Of a DNA stretch of 45,542 bases, positions 1 through 7,965 are shown piece by piece. Numbering within the stretch: the first letter of the stretch is position 1; each line of letters starts with the position of its first letter. Source of the stretch: SAR202 cluster bacterium Casp-Chloro-G2 (lineage in GTDB: Bacteria; Chloroflexota; Dehalococcoidia; Lucifugimonadales; UBA3495); assembly GCA_002816575.1 (NCBI GenBank), contig MUCI01000064.1:1-45542 (forward strand), given 5' to 3'. The notes below the pieces were generated by a model that worked only from the letters and a program-made list of their open reading frames with translations, did not search any database and was not told the origin of the DNA. The translations under genes were made by a program, and so were the position numbers.

Positions 1-411
1 CAGACCAGTTGTTTTGGGCTTTTACGCTTGGCAGTACCGTGGTTGCCCTATGAAAGCGGGGGGTTGAGCGCATCAGGCCGCATTTGACGTCCTTGGAATT
101 GGTGAATATAGTTGGCGCTATCCCAGAGGGAGCTATATCCAGGAAAGTCGGTTTGATCTGGGGAATCCAGGCTAAGATCAGCTTGGAAGAATGAGTGCAG
201 ACGGAGCAATTCTAAGGCAGGAACCCAGACGAGAGCCATCTGGGCGTCTATTACGACACACCCATTCTACTATAACCGGTTCTTAGCGGAAGAGGCGCCG
301 AATGATCGTGGGGTAGCTGCCCCGGGCCCCATCATTGCATGGGACCTAGAGCAGCTACCGTGATTGCCCGTCGTGGTGCCAAAGTTTTTGCTAAGGACTA
401 GATCGAGTCGA
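1..411. other. Non-coding stretch at left edge
   Basis: I see no supportable gene here. Short open frames exist on the minus strand but have no convincing ribosome binding site or recognisable product. At 301-336 there is an inverted repeat whose outer arms are AATGAT and ATCATT, with an inner GGGG/CCCC pairing. It lies downstream of the stop codon of the minus-strand substrate-binding protein gene and could be a terminator, but no T-run follows it. Confidence 0.4.
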
Positions 412-2124
412 TCACTTGGCGAGCTCGACTGTCCAAAGAGCGCTGGCATACGGGAGCAGGGGCCAGGGTTCCCAGGACGCAACGCCCTTGCCAACTCCCC
501 AGGGGGTGTTGGCAGTGAATAGGCTCCACTCGTAGTTCTCTTCCCTGGCCGCCACGTAAATCTCATGATAGGCGTCATGGCGTTCTTGCATGGTGCCAAT
601 CGTGCCAAGATTCTTCACGGTCAAGTCCCTGAGGACCGGGTCGCGAGCGACGTAGGACTCCGCTTCACCATAGTGGCCGTAAGCGATGCTGCCACCGTCA
701 AAACGGTCTTCGTTGGGGCGAATGACGAAGTATCCGGGGACCTCGGCGCCGTGCATCTTGTCCTTGATCGATACAGAGTCACCAACCTCAACTTCGCAGT
801 TGATGCCGAGGTTTTTCTTCCACATGTCGCAAACCAACTGGGCGGCATCCGGAACGAAGGGCAGCTCGGAAGCTTCCCAGGTGAACAGGGTGAAGGGATC
901 GGGGAAGCAGGATCCGTTCGGGCAACCATCCGCTGCCAATAACTCTTGCGCCTTGGCCGGGTCGAAGGGCCAAGAGTCCAAGTCTGGCTCGTAACCGAGG
1001 GCGGACGGGCTAACGTGGGCCCAACCTTTGGTCTCGGCCACTTCAGGACCGTACAAGGTGTTGGCGATCAACTCTTTGTCGATGCCATAGTTCAACGCCT
1101 GCCGTATGCCCTTGGTGAAAGGATACGGAGTAGATTCATCGAACCCATATTCGGTGATCATGTAGAGGTAAACCGCTTCAGGGGCAAAGACGATCTTGCC
1201 GCCGGCGTTCTCTATCTGGTCACGGACTTCCAGGTTGGCCTCAACCAGATCGACTTCACCAGCCCGCAGGGCGGCTACTCTGGTGGAGAGTTCAGGAATG
1301 GCCCTGAGTTCCAGGGTGTTGAACCGGTGGTCCCGGTTCTCTATGTCCCAGTACCCGTCGAACCGCTCGAATTCCATGAGCGAGCCCTTGTCGTGCTTGA
1401 CCAGATTGAAAGGCCCAGTGGTACCGGGGGAGGGGTCGTCGTTGTAACCGTCGCGGCCAACGCTCTCACGATAAGCCTTTGAGAAGATGGTCCCGGACGG
1501 GTCCGCGCCCATCTCCGAAAGGTTGAAGGAAAGGAACATCAGGGGTTCAACGGTGGTAACGCTCACTTCCCCGGAATCGGTCACGATCCATGGCTCAGTG
1601 GAACGGGCCAGAGCGCGGACTGAAGGGCTTACAGCCTCTTCTTCAGCCCTGGGTCCGAACTGCTCCTCCAAGGAGAAGGCCACGTCTTCCGCGGTCAAGA
1701 TGTCTCCGTTATGGAAGGGGACTCCTTCACGGACCTTAAAGCTCCAAGTCAAACCGTCCGGAGTGAAAGTCCAAGATTCAGCGATAGCGGGAACCAGCTC
1801 TTTGCCTTGTTTTCCCTGGATGAAGTAATCATGAACCAGGCGTTGGTAAACTCCGCCCTCGCCACGAACATCGTGGTCGGTAAAGAGTTCATTGCCCCAG
1901 TCAGATGTGGCAACGACCAACGTGCCGGTGGTCGCTCCTGAAGTTCCCGATGGAGCGGATGTACTCCCTGGCTTGGCCGTGGGGACCGGTCCTCCGGTGC
2001 TGGAGCCGGCGTCGGGGACTGCCGTGGCCGAGCTGCCGCAGGCGACAATCACCACCAGGGCCAACATCATGGCCACCGGCCAGTACCTGGCAACTGACTT
2101 TTTTAGGAATCGCGGGATAGGCAT
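412..2124 (-). CDS. ABC transporter substrate-binding lipoprotein, family 5 (peptide/nickel type)
   Basis: Extracytoplasmic solute-binding protein that would deliver an oligopeptide or other small ligand to an ABC importer. The ATG at 2124 is preceded by AAGGAGA. The product (570 aa) opens with a basic stretch, a hydrophobic segment and a lipobox ending at Cys29, so it should be a membrane-anchored lipoprotein. A Ser/Thr/Gly/Pro linker follows, then the SBP_bac_5 body with typical phrases such as AESWTFTPDGLTWSFKVREG and RQALNYGIDKELI. Length is normal for DppA/OppA-like proteins. No permease or ATPase gene is adjacent on the right; the partner may lie left of the window or elsewhere. The ligand is unknown. 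Confidence 0.93.
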   Translation of the reverse strand: MPIPRFLKKSVARYWPVAMMLALVVIVACGSSATAVPDAGSSTGGPVPTAKPGSTSAPSGTSGATTGTLVVATSDWGNELFTDHDVRGEGGVYQRLVHDYFIQGKQGKELVPAIAESWTFTPDGLTWSFKVREGVPFHNGDILTAEDVAFSLEEQFGPRAEEEAVSPSVRALARSTEPWIVTDSGEVSVTTVEPLMFLSFNLSEMGADPSGTIFSKAYRESVGRDGYNDDPSPGTTGPFNLVKHDKGSLMEFERFDGYWDIENRDHRFNTLELRAIPELSTRVAALRAGEVDLVEANLEVRDQIENAGGKIVFAPEAVYLYMITEYGFDESTPYPFTKGIRQALNYGIDKELIANTLYGPEVAETKGWAHVSPSALGYEPDLDSWPFDPAKAQELLAADGCPNGSCFPDPFTLFTWEASELPFVPDAAQLVCDMWKKNLGINCEVEVGDSVSIKDKMHGAEVPGYFVIRPNEDRFDGGSIAYGHYGEAESYVARDPVLRDLTVKNLGTIGTMQERHDAYHEIYVAAREENYEWSLFTANTPWGVGKGVASWEPWPLLPYASALWTVELAK

Positions 2125-2506
2125 AAAGAGTCTCCTTGATTGAGGGTAGTAAGGGCGGCCGTGATTGGGATAGGTTATGTGTCGTTGCGAACAATGTTTG
2201 CCGCCGAGGGAACCAAGCTCGTCCCCGCAGATCAATTATCTGCCAGTTCCCTTTGGCCGCTCATCTCAAAAACGACGTCCTAATCGGATATTAGAGCCGT
2301 CCAGGTATAGGCTCTCGCCTTGATACGGTCAACGAAGTCGTTGGTTGTTCGTAGGCAGATTGTTAAAGTCCTGCCAAAGTTGCCCCCCCCATCAACTTGG
2401 CGATCCCTGTTCTTCGGTGCTGATTTCGATGCTGATTTAGATACGATCGAGAATAACATCGAACGGCGCCTAGCCCAGCCGGGCACCGCTCATTGAGCAG
2501 GGCTAA
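2125..2506. other. Intergenic region with inverted repeat upstream of the binding-protein gene
   Basis: No gene is seen. At 2227-2243 there is a perfect inverted repeat with arms GCAGAT and ATCTGC around a 5-base AT-rich centre, about 100 bp upstream of the binding-protein start. It could be an operator or a small hairpin in the leader. A run of eight C residues lies near 2384-2391. No clear promoter was found. Confidence 0.35.
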
Positions 2507-3070
2507 TCATGTCGGCACTGGGGACAGCCACGCCTCTCCTATCAGAATGGCTTCCACCTGGGGCGCCGCGGCTAGGGCCAGGACGCGCACGTCGTTGTCG
2601 TCCTTCAGATCGGCCAATGGACCCATGGAGTGGGAGATGACCGCGATCGGATAATCGGGTATCCCCTGGGCCCGGGCCATCCCGCGTCCCGTGGTCTTAA
2701 CCAGTTTCTCGACCCCAATGCTGGCAGCCGGGATCCCTGCCTTTTCCATGAGTAATGCGTCGAGCACACTGCCCGACGTGCATGAGCCTCAATCCCCGAT
2801 CCCGGTGATGACCGCATCACAGGATTCGACGATCTCGTCCCGTATGGACGCGGGCGCCACATTGCCGATGAAAGGCTTCTTTCGGAACGTCACCGACTCG
2901 AAGCTGTACTTCTGCCGCAACAGGTCAATCACGGAATTGATGACCCGGTCGCCGTAGGGGCGTCCGTTCCAGATGACGCCCAGGCGCAGGCCGTCCAGGG
3001 TTCCGGTCCGTTCGGCCATCATGATCTTCCCGGTGGCCGGACCGGCGGTTGGATTCAATACTTCTATCAT
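2507..3070 (-). CDS. UGSC-family selenoprotein (in-frame UGA read as selenocysteine)
   Basis: The ATG at 3070 has a strong AGGAGG site. The frame runs to a TGA at 2789-2791 and continues in the same frame to 2507 with coherent protein sequence, giving 187 aa with selenocysteine at residue 94 in the motif GIGD-U-GSC-TSGS. The U-G-S-C redox motif after an acidic glycine-rich strand is the hallmark of the UGSC (seleno)protein family. The N-terminal half carries a WNGRPYGDR segment and the C-terminal half an ISHSMGPLADLKDDNDV segment. The reaction is unknown; a redox role of U94 and Cys97 is inferred from the motif. The preceding gene on the same strand (3139-4251) is its likely partner, 68 bp away. 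Selenocysteine machinery is not in the window, so a pseudogene with a nonsense mutation remains the alternative. Confidence 0.85.
2764..2781 (-). promoter_or_regulatory. Candidate bacterial SECIS hairpin in the UGSC gene
   Basis: Seven bases after the UGA on the coding strand the sequence can form a short stem, GCAC pairing with GTGC, around a 10-base loop that begins with G (GTCGGGCAGT). Bacterial SECIS elements lie inside the coding region just after the UGA and carry a G at the start of the apical loop, so position and loop fit. The stem is only 4 bp, 5 with a G-U pair, so this is a weak structural call. Confidence 0.4.
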
Positions 3071-3138
3071 GGAGACCTCCTATTCGCCGTGATGCGCTAA
3101 GGTAAAAATCGAACTGGTCCTGCAAAAGCTGCCTGCCC

Positions 3139-4251
3139 CTATACGGGGTGAACCGCCACGGTCATCGGATCGGTGGAAACGCCGTAAGGCGCCAGGAAGC
3201 ACAACCGGGGACCGGCATTGCCGCCGCCGACCACCACGTAGATGTCGGAGCGTCTCAGCAGCGTGGTGTCGTCGAACATGATTCGGTCGTACTCGTGGGG
3301 CTTGAAGACGTAGGCGTAGCGGTCTTCATCCCCTGGCTGCACCGCCTGCGCCACACCTGCGAACCCGTCGTATTCCGAAGAATGGAGCCCCCAAAGCCCT
3401 CGGCGCTTCAGGTCGGCGACCGAACGCTTGCAGTTGTCCATCAGGTAGCGGCGAACGTCGTGTTTGCTCCAACCGCGCTGGATGAACAACTCGGCGAAAT
3501 GAGGCGGGACCAGCAGGATGTAGGTGCCCCGGTAGAAGTCATAGGTGGAGATGGCGTCGGCCATGGAGTCCAGCATCAGCTCGGGATTGGCCGTGCGCTG
3601 GCAGTAGACCTGGTAGGGGCCGGGGTAGGTGGACACGGCAGTGACCGTGCTCTGCTCCCGGTCGAATCCCAGCATCACGTGCAGCGGGTCCCAGGAAGTT
3701 TCCTCGTTCTCGGCGATGCAGTAATGGCCTCGGCCCGGATTGCCGAACTGGCCGCGCTGGATGCCGTCGGGCCGGGACTCGGTGCAGTTCCAGAACAGCA
3801 GACTGATGGCCCTGGCCACGGTGCTGCTGGGCCGGTTTCCGGCGGAACTCAGCAGGTACATCCCGCTGTTGAAGCCCAGGTCTCTGCCCATCGGGCCGTT
3901 GACGATCAACATGGGCCAGGCGCTGCCCAGGGTGGCCATGTGGTTGAACCGGAAGTCGGGATGGCAGATCGCTTCGACCGAGGCCACCAGCACCGGCATG
4001 TACTCCTTCTTGCAGCCGGCCATGACGGCGTTGATAGCCAGGTGCTCGGCGGTAATCACGCGGTCCCGTTCCGGAACATCTCCCAAAGGCCGGCCGGGTT
4101 CTAGTCCCGCGTAATCCAAGAACTCCATCACTTTCATCTCGGTGGGCGGCACCACCGGCAGGCCATCAGTCCAGCCCCTTTCGAAATACAGTTCCATGGC
4201 TGCGTCCAGGTTTTCCACTGAGATTCGGTCTGCGGTCAATCGATCGACCAT
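3139..4251 (-). CDS. Uncharacterised UGSC-partner protein
   Basis: A 370-aa soluble protein of unknown function. It opens with YFERGWTDGLPVVPPTE and contains LAINAVMAGCKKEYMPVL, PMLIVNGPMGRDLGFNSG and HYCIAENEETSWDPLHV, phrases I associate with uncharacterised proteins encoded beside, or fused to, UGSC-motif proteins. ATG at 4251 is preferred because GAGGTG lies five to six bases upstream; a GTG at 4263 in the same frame has no such site. The UGSC gene follows 68 bp downstream with its own strong ribosome site, so the two are probably one transcript. Conserved Cys residues (for example in MAGCKKEY and HYCIAENEE) could interact with the selenoprotein. The catalytic role is unknown. Confidence 0.8.
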   Translation of the reverse strand: MVDRLTADRISVENLDAAMELYFERGWTDGLPVVPPTEMKVMEFLDYAGLEPGRPLGDVPERDRVITAEHLAINAVMAGCKKEYMPVLVASVEAICHPDFRFNHMATLGSAWPMLIVNGPMGRDLGFNSGMYLLSSAGNRPSSTVARAISLLFWNCTESRPDGIQRGQFGNPGRGHYCIAENEETSWDPLHVMLGFDREQSTVTAVSTYPGPYQVYCQRTANPELMLDSMADAISTYDFYRGTYILLVPPHFAELFIQRGWSKHDVRRYLMDNCKRSVADLKRRGLWGLHSSEYDGFAGVAQAVQPGDEDRYAYVFKPHEYDRIMFDDTTLLRRSDIYVVVGGGNAGPRLCFLAPYGVSTDPMTVAVHPV

Positions 4252-4655
4252 GGCGCACCTCACAAATGTTGTTTGGCCAGTCCGAGGAGATCAGTTGGAC
4301 TGGCCTAGTGCGGGACCCGGCACGGAGAGTGCGGCGGAGCCTTGGGCTGATGTCACGGACCGCCTTGGGCCAGGGTCCATTGGTACAACTGTAATCGGTA
4401 TAAACAAGGGTCGACAGATACAGTTGCATCATCCGCAATGATGCAGATGCATCAATTAACCAAGGACTCCCCCGGCCAAGAACTCCGGACCGTTCGTACT
4501 CGCCGGCTTCAGAATCAGGAAAGGTCTCGACCAGCGCCTACCCGAACTCCACCGGAACATATGGGGCGGCGGTTCTCATTGGTGGTAGAATCATATCTCC
4601 ACGCGCCTCGATGAGCCGCCAGAGCAACCCACCGAGTAGTTGAGGAGGAGCAATC
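4252..4655. promoter_or_regulatory. Divergent intergenic region with candidate operator at 4425-4453
   Basis: This 404-bp gap separates the minus-strand UGSC pair from the plus-strand catabolic run and has no gene. At 4425-4445 the arms TGCATCAT and ATGATGCA flank the spacer CCGCA. Immediately after, GATGCATC (4446-4453) is itself palindromic and repeats the ATGCA core. Such a cluster between divergent genes fits a repressor or activator site. No regulator gene is nearby and no convincing -35/-10 pair was found. Confidence 0.4.
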
Positions 4656-5774
4656 ATGGACTTTGGGTTATTCGATACTTGGAACGCCTTGTACGCCGGT
4701 GACACGGTCCCCTGGGACCCCGCTTACGCCGGAGGGGAGCTTCTGGAATCAGAGGCGTACAGCAAGAACTTCGAACAGGTCGATGCCGTTGAATCAATGG
4801 GCTGGGATTACATCTGGCTGGGGGGAGGCCACTTCTCCAGGCAGGCCAGCATGGACCCCCAGGTGCTGATGCTGGCAGCCGTGATCGCCGCCCGCACCAA
4901 GAACATCAAGATCGGGTCGTCCATCCACCGCCCGCTGATGAAGCTGGAGGGAGAGGAATTGTCGGCACGGGCGCTGCCCCACGAGAGATACGCCTTCGAC
5001 AACCTGATGTTGGACGACCCATTCCAGGTCGCGGAGCAGATCTCCATAGTGGACCAGGTCAGCCAGGGCCGGTTCATCTACGGCGCCGGAGCGCGGTCTC
5101 GCGGCTCTGAGGAGCGCCGGGACTACTTCTTTGAGTTCCTGGAAGTGATGAAGCAACTCTGGACCGAGGAGCACTTCTCCGGCTTCGAGGGAAAGTATTA
5201 CAACTACCCGGCGTTCTACGAGCCGTACCTGTCCATACCCAAGCCCTATCAGAAGCCCTATCCCCCCATGTTGCTGCCCGTGGATAGTCAAGAGAGTTTC
5301 GTGCCCATGGGCCGGTTGGGTTACCGGATCGCCATCGGGGCCGGAAGCTCCCCACACAACATCAGGGGGTCCCAGGTCCTGCGCGAAGACGTGCAGAGCT
5401 ACAAGAATGCCTGGAAGGAAGCGGGGCACCCCGGCGAGCCGACCACCGTGGTCCGCATCCCGACCCTGCTGGCTGACACGAAGGCAGAAGCCGACAGCCA
5501 ATCCGAAGACCTGATGCGGCTCGCCCGGCAATATTATTCGGGAAGGGCGGGCATCGGAAGCACCGACGCCGGCGCCGCCAGTCCCGACGCGACCGCCGAG
5601 GTCAACCTGTTCGGCACAGCCGAGGAGGTCGTCGACAAGATTGAGGTGCTCCGCGAAGCATTCAGCACCGACGAGATCATGTTCGAGGTCAACTGGACGT
5701 CATCGGTCCCCCGGGACATCGTGATGAACACCATGCGCATCCTGACCGACAAGGTCATACCCAATTTCAAATGA
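4656..5774 (+). CDS. LLM class flavin-dependent oxidoreductase
   Basis: Bacterial luciferase-like monooxygenase (TIM-barrel, FMN or F420 dependent), 372 aa, expected to oxidise an organic substrate with O2 and reduced flavin in the cytoplasm. Family features include the N-terminal MDFGLFDTWN strand, AVESMGWDYIWLGGGHFS, IKIGSSIHRPL, PFQVAEQISIVDQVSQGRF and the LWTEEHFSGFEGKYY segment. GAGGAGGAG precedes the ATG. It is the first gene of a plus-strand run; the fumarylacetoacetate hydrolase-like gene follows after 55 bp with its own ribosome site. It is one of three LLM proteins in this window, all divergent from one another. The substrate cannot be told from sequence. Confidence 0.92.
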   Translation: MDFGLFDTWNALYAGDTVPWDPAYAGGELLESEAYSKNFEQVDAVESMGWDYIWLGGGHFSRQASMDPQVLMLAAVIAARTKNIKIGSSIHRPLMKLEGEELSARALPHERYAFDNLMLDDPFQVAEQISIVDQVSQGRFIYGAGARSRGSEERRDYFFEFLEVMKQLWTEEHFSGFEGKYYNYPAFYEPYLSIPKPYQKPYPPMLLPVDSQESFVPMGRLGYRIAIGAGSSPHNIRGSQVLREDVQSYKNAWKEAGHPGEPTTVVRIPTLLADTKAEADSQSEDLMRLARQYYSGRAGIGSTDAGAASPDATAEVNLFGTAEEVVDKIEVLREAFSTDEIMFEVNWTSSVPRDIVMNTMRILTDKVIPNFK

Positions 5775-5829
5775 TTCAAGATCGGGCGCATCCGATCAGA
5801 CGCTGATCAAGGAGCGTTAAGGAGCCTAA

Positions 5830-6612
5830 ATGAAGTTCGCCAGGTTCGAGACCAACGGATGGGAAAGCTACGCTGTCGTCGAAGGAGACCAGCTCAGGGT
5901 GATCCAAGGCGACCTCTTCGGTCAGCATCACTTCACCGACGCCAGATACCCCATCAGCGGCGTGAAGATACTGCCGCCCACCAGGCCCAAAAGCTTCTGG
6001 GCGGTGGGGCTGAACTACGCTGACCACGTTGCCCACCAGGTGGAAAATCTGGACGCCGAGCGCATAACCAGGGACGCCCAGACCTTCCGTCCCTGGCAGA
6101 AAGGGGTCAGCAGCATCATCGGCCAAGACGACACGATCGTCCTTCCCAAAGAGTCGGACTACGTCCACTATGAGGGCGAGTTGGTGATCGTGATTGGCAA
6201 ACCCGCCCGGCGGATCACCCCCGAAGAAGCCCCCAATTTCATACTCGGCTACACCTGCGGCAACGATGTCAGCGGAGAGGGGTCCTGGTCCAACGACCCA
6301 TCCAACTGGCGGAAGAAAACCAGCGATACGTTCGGTCCGGTCGGCCCGTGGATCGAGACCGATATCGACCCCCAATCGGTAGACATCATCACGCGGGTCA
6401 ACGGCAAGGAGAACGACCGGGGCAGCACCTCCGGCATGACTTTCAACTGCTACGAGACGGTTAGCCGGATCAGCCAGTTCGTGACGCTTCACCCCGGAGA
6501 CCTGATCCTGACCGGCGCTCCCGGTGCGGTGGATGGGCTCAAGCCCGGCGACGTGGTGGAGATTGAGATCGCCGAGATCGGCACCCTTCGAAACCCGGTC
6601 GCCGCCGAGTAA
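5830..6612 (+). CDS. Fumarylacetoacetate hydrolase (FAH) family protein
   Basis: A 260-aa enzyme of the FAH / 2-keto-4-pentenoate hydratase fold, which cleaves or hydrates beta-diketo or oxo-enoic acids using a divalent metal. The N-terminal MKFARFETNGWESYAVVEG, the VGLNYADHVAHQ loop, YEGELVIVIGKPARRI with metal-binding acidic residues, GYTCGNDVSGEGSW, and the C-terminal LHPGDLILTGAPGAVDGLKPGD are typical. Length is normal. AAGGAGC precedes the ATG. Position after the LLM oxygenase suggests it acts on a downstream oxo-acid product, but the substrate is an inference. Confidence 0.93.
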   Translation: MKFARFETNGWESYAVVEGDQLRVIQGDLFGQHHFTDARYPISGVKILPPTRPKSFWAVGLNYADHVAHQVENLDAERITRDAQTFRPWQKGVSSIIGQDDTIVLPKESDYVHYEGELVIVIGKPARRITPEEAPNFILGYTCGNDVSGEGSWSNDPSNWRKKTSDTFGPVGPWIETDIDPQSVDIITRVNGKENDRGSTSGMTFNCYETVSRISQFVTLHPGDLILTGAPGAVDGLKPGDVVEIEIAEIGTLRNPVAAE

Positions 6613-6790
6613 CCGGCTGAAAACCTATCGGGTTGGAGCAATGGCCCCGGCAGCGCCCACCGGCCGTTGATTACGGGTTGTTCCCAGTTGTTCCTGGGTA
6701 TTCAATGCCAGCCTCTGTTGGCATGACTCCAGGTTACTTCTCTGCCTCGGGCCGCACGCGGCAATCTTTGAATCTGATGGAGGCTGTCTG

Positions 6791-7849
6791 ATGCCCTATC
6801 ATATGTACGTTTCCCTTCAGGACGATGACAAGATATTAGGTTTCTCCATGGACTCCGAGACCGGGAGATTGTCCCCAGCGGGTGAAACCCTAGCCCCCGG
6901 CGGGCCATCATCCTCAGCTATCAGCCCAGACAAAAAGACCTTTTATGTCGGCCATCGCAACAGCAACGAGATCTCGAGTTACCGGATAGATACCGCCACA
7001 GGGGCACTGGAACCAGTCAACAAGGTCCAACTGGATGCTTCGCCAACTTTCCTGTCACTGGACCGGAGGGGCCGGTATCTACTTTCCTCCTACTACCAGG
7101 GGGCCCACGTAGCGGTCCATTCCGTGGGGGCTGACGGATCGGTGGGTAGCCAACCCATAGAATGGCTGGAAACCGCGACCGCCGCCCACGCGATCCAAAC
7201 TGACCATTCGAACAAGTTCGCCTTCGTGCCGCACATCGCACGGCTGAGCGACAGCGTGATGCAACCTCCAGGGGATGCACTCGGGCCCAACGCCATCTTC
7301 CAGTTCAAGTTCGACGAGAACACCGGCAGGCTAACACCCAACTCACCGTTGAAGGTTGAGCCGGAAGAATTCCTTGGCCCGCGCCATCTCTGCTTCCATC
7401 CGAGCTTGAACGTGGTCTATTTCTCCAACGAACAGGGAGGCAGCGTAACCGGCTACCAGATGGATCCCTCGGCCGGGACCCTATCGGCCTTCCAAACCAT
7501 ATCGACCCTGCCCGAAGGTTATTCGGGGAGGAACACCTGCTCCCAGATACAGATCACTCCGTCCGGGAGATTCTTGTACGCCCCCAACCGGGGCCACAAC
7601 AGCGTCGCCGGTTTCTCCGTGGATGCATCTTCCGGCCGGCTGACCGCCATCGGGCGGGCGCCGACCGAGTCGGTTCCCAGCGCGTTCAGCCTGGACCCAG
7701 ACGGAAGGTTCCTCTTTGCCGCCGGCTCGGAGTCGGACCGTTTGGCGTCATACCAGATCGACGCCGAGACCGGCGTCTTGACCCCCCTTGAGACCTATGC
7801 GGCGGGCAAGCGGCCCATGGGAGTGCTGATCGCGAACGTCGGAGAGTAG
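6791..7849 (+). CDS. Lactonase family beta-propeller protein (6-phosphogluconolactonase-like)
   Basis: A 352-aa seven-bladed propeller of the YbhE/cycloisomerase-type lactonase family. Repeated blades read D-x-x-T-G-x-L/L-x-P, for example MDSETGRLSPAGETLAPGG, IDTATGALEPVN, DENTGRLTPNSPL, DPSAGTLSAFQTI, DASSGRLTAIG and DAETGVLTPLETYAAGKRP. GPRHLCFHPSLNVVYFSNE is the usual central blade. GGAGGC precedes the ATG. No signal peptide is visible, so it should be cytoplasmic. In a catabolic run beside FAH and a C-C lyase it would open a sugar-acid or other lactone; true Pgl function in the pentose phosphate pathway is less likely here because no such genes are near. Confidence 0.9.
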   Translation: MPYHMYVSLQDDDKILGFSMDSETGRLSPAGETLAPGGPSSSAISPDKKTFYVGHRNSNEISSYRIDTATGALEPVNKVQLDASPTFLSLDRRGRYLLSSYYQGAHVAVHSVGADGSVGSQPIEWLETATAAHAIQTDHSNKFAFVPHIARLSDSVMQPPGDALGPNAIFQFKFDENTGRLTPNSPLKVEPEEFLGPRHLCFHPSLNVVYFSNEQGGSVTGYQMDPSAGTLSAFQTISTLPEGYSGRNTCSQIQITPSGRFLYAPNRGHNSVAGFSVDASSGRLTAIGRAPTESVPSAFSLDPDGRFLFAAGSESDRLASYQIDAETGVLTPLETYAAGKRPMGVLIANVGE

Positions 7850-7965
7850 ACTCGGTGTCTCGGGAATGAGGCCATCTGCTGCGACGTGAAACCAGCTTGG
7901 GAACAGGGCCAACCCGTCAGCCCGAAGGTCGGGCGTTCGTCGAAAAAACAAAAGGGGGATCCACA

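Noticed and set aside
48-239. 63-aa open frame on the minus strand at the left edge
   Set aside because: No ribosome site, no recognisable motif and composition unlike neighbours.
6791-7849. Pentose-phosphate 6-phosphogluconolactonase as the definite function
   Set aside because: No zwf or gnd gene in the region; only the broad lactonase family is supported.
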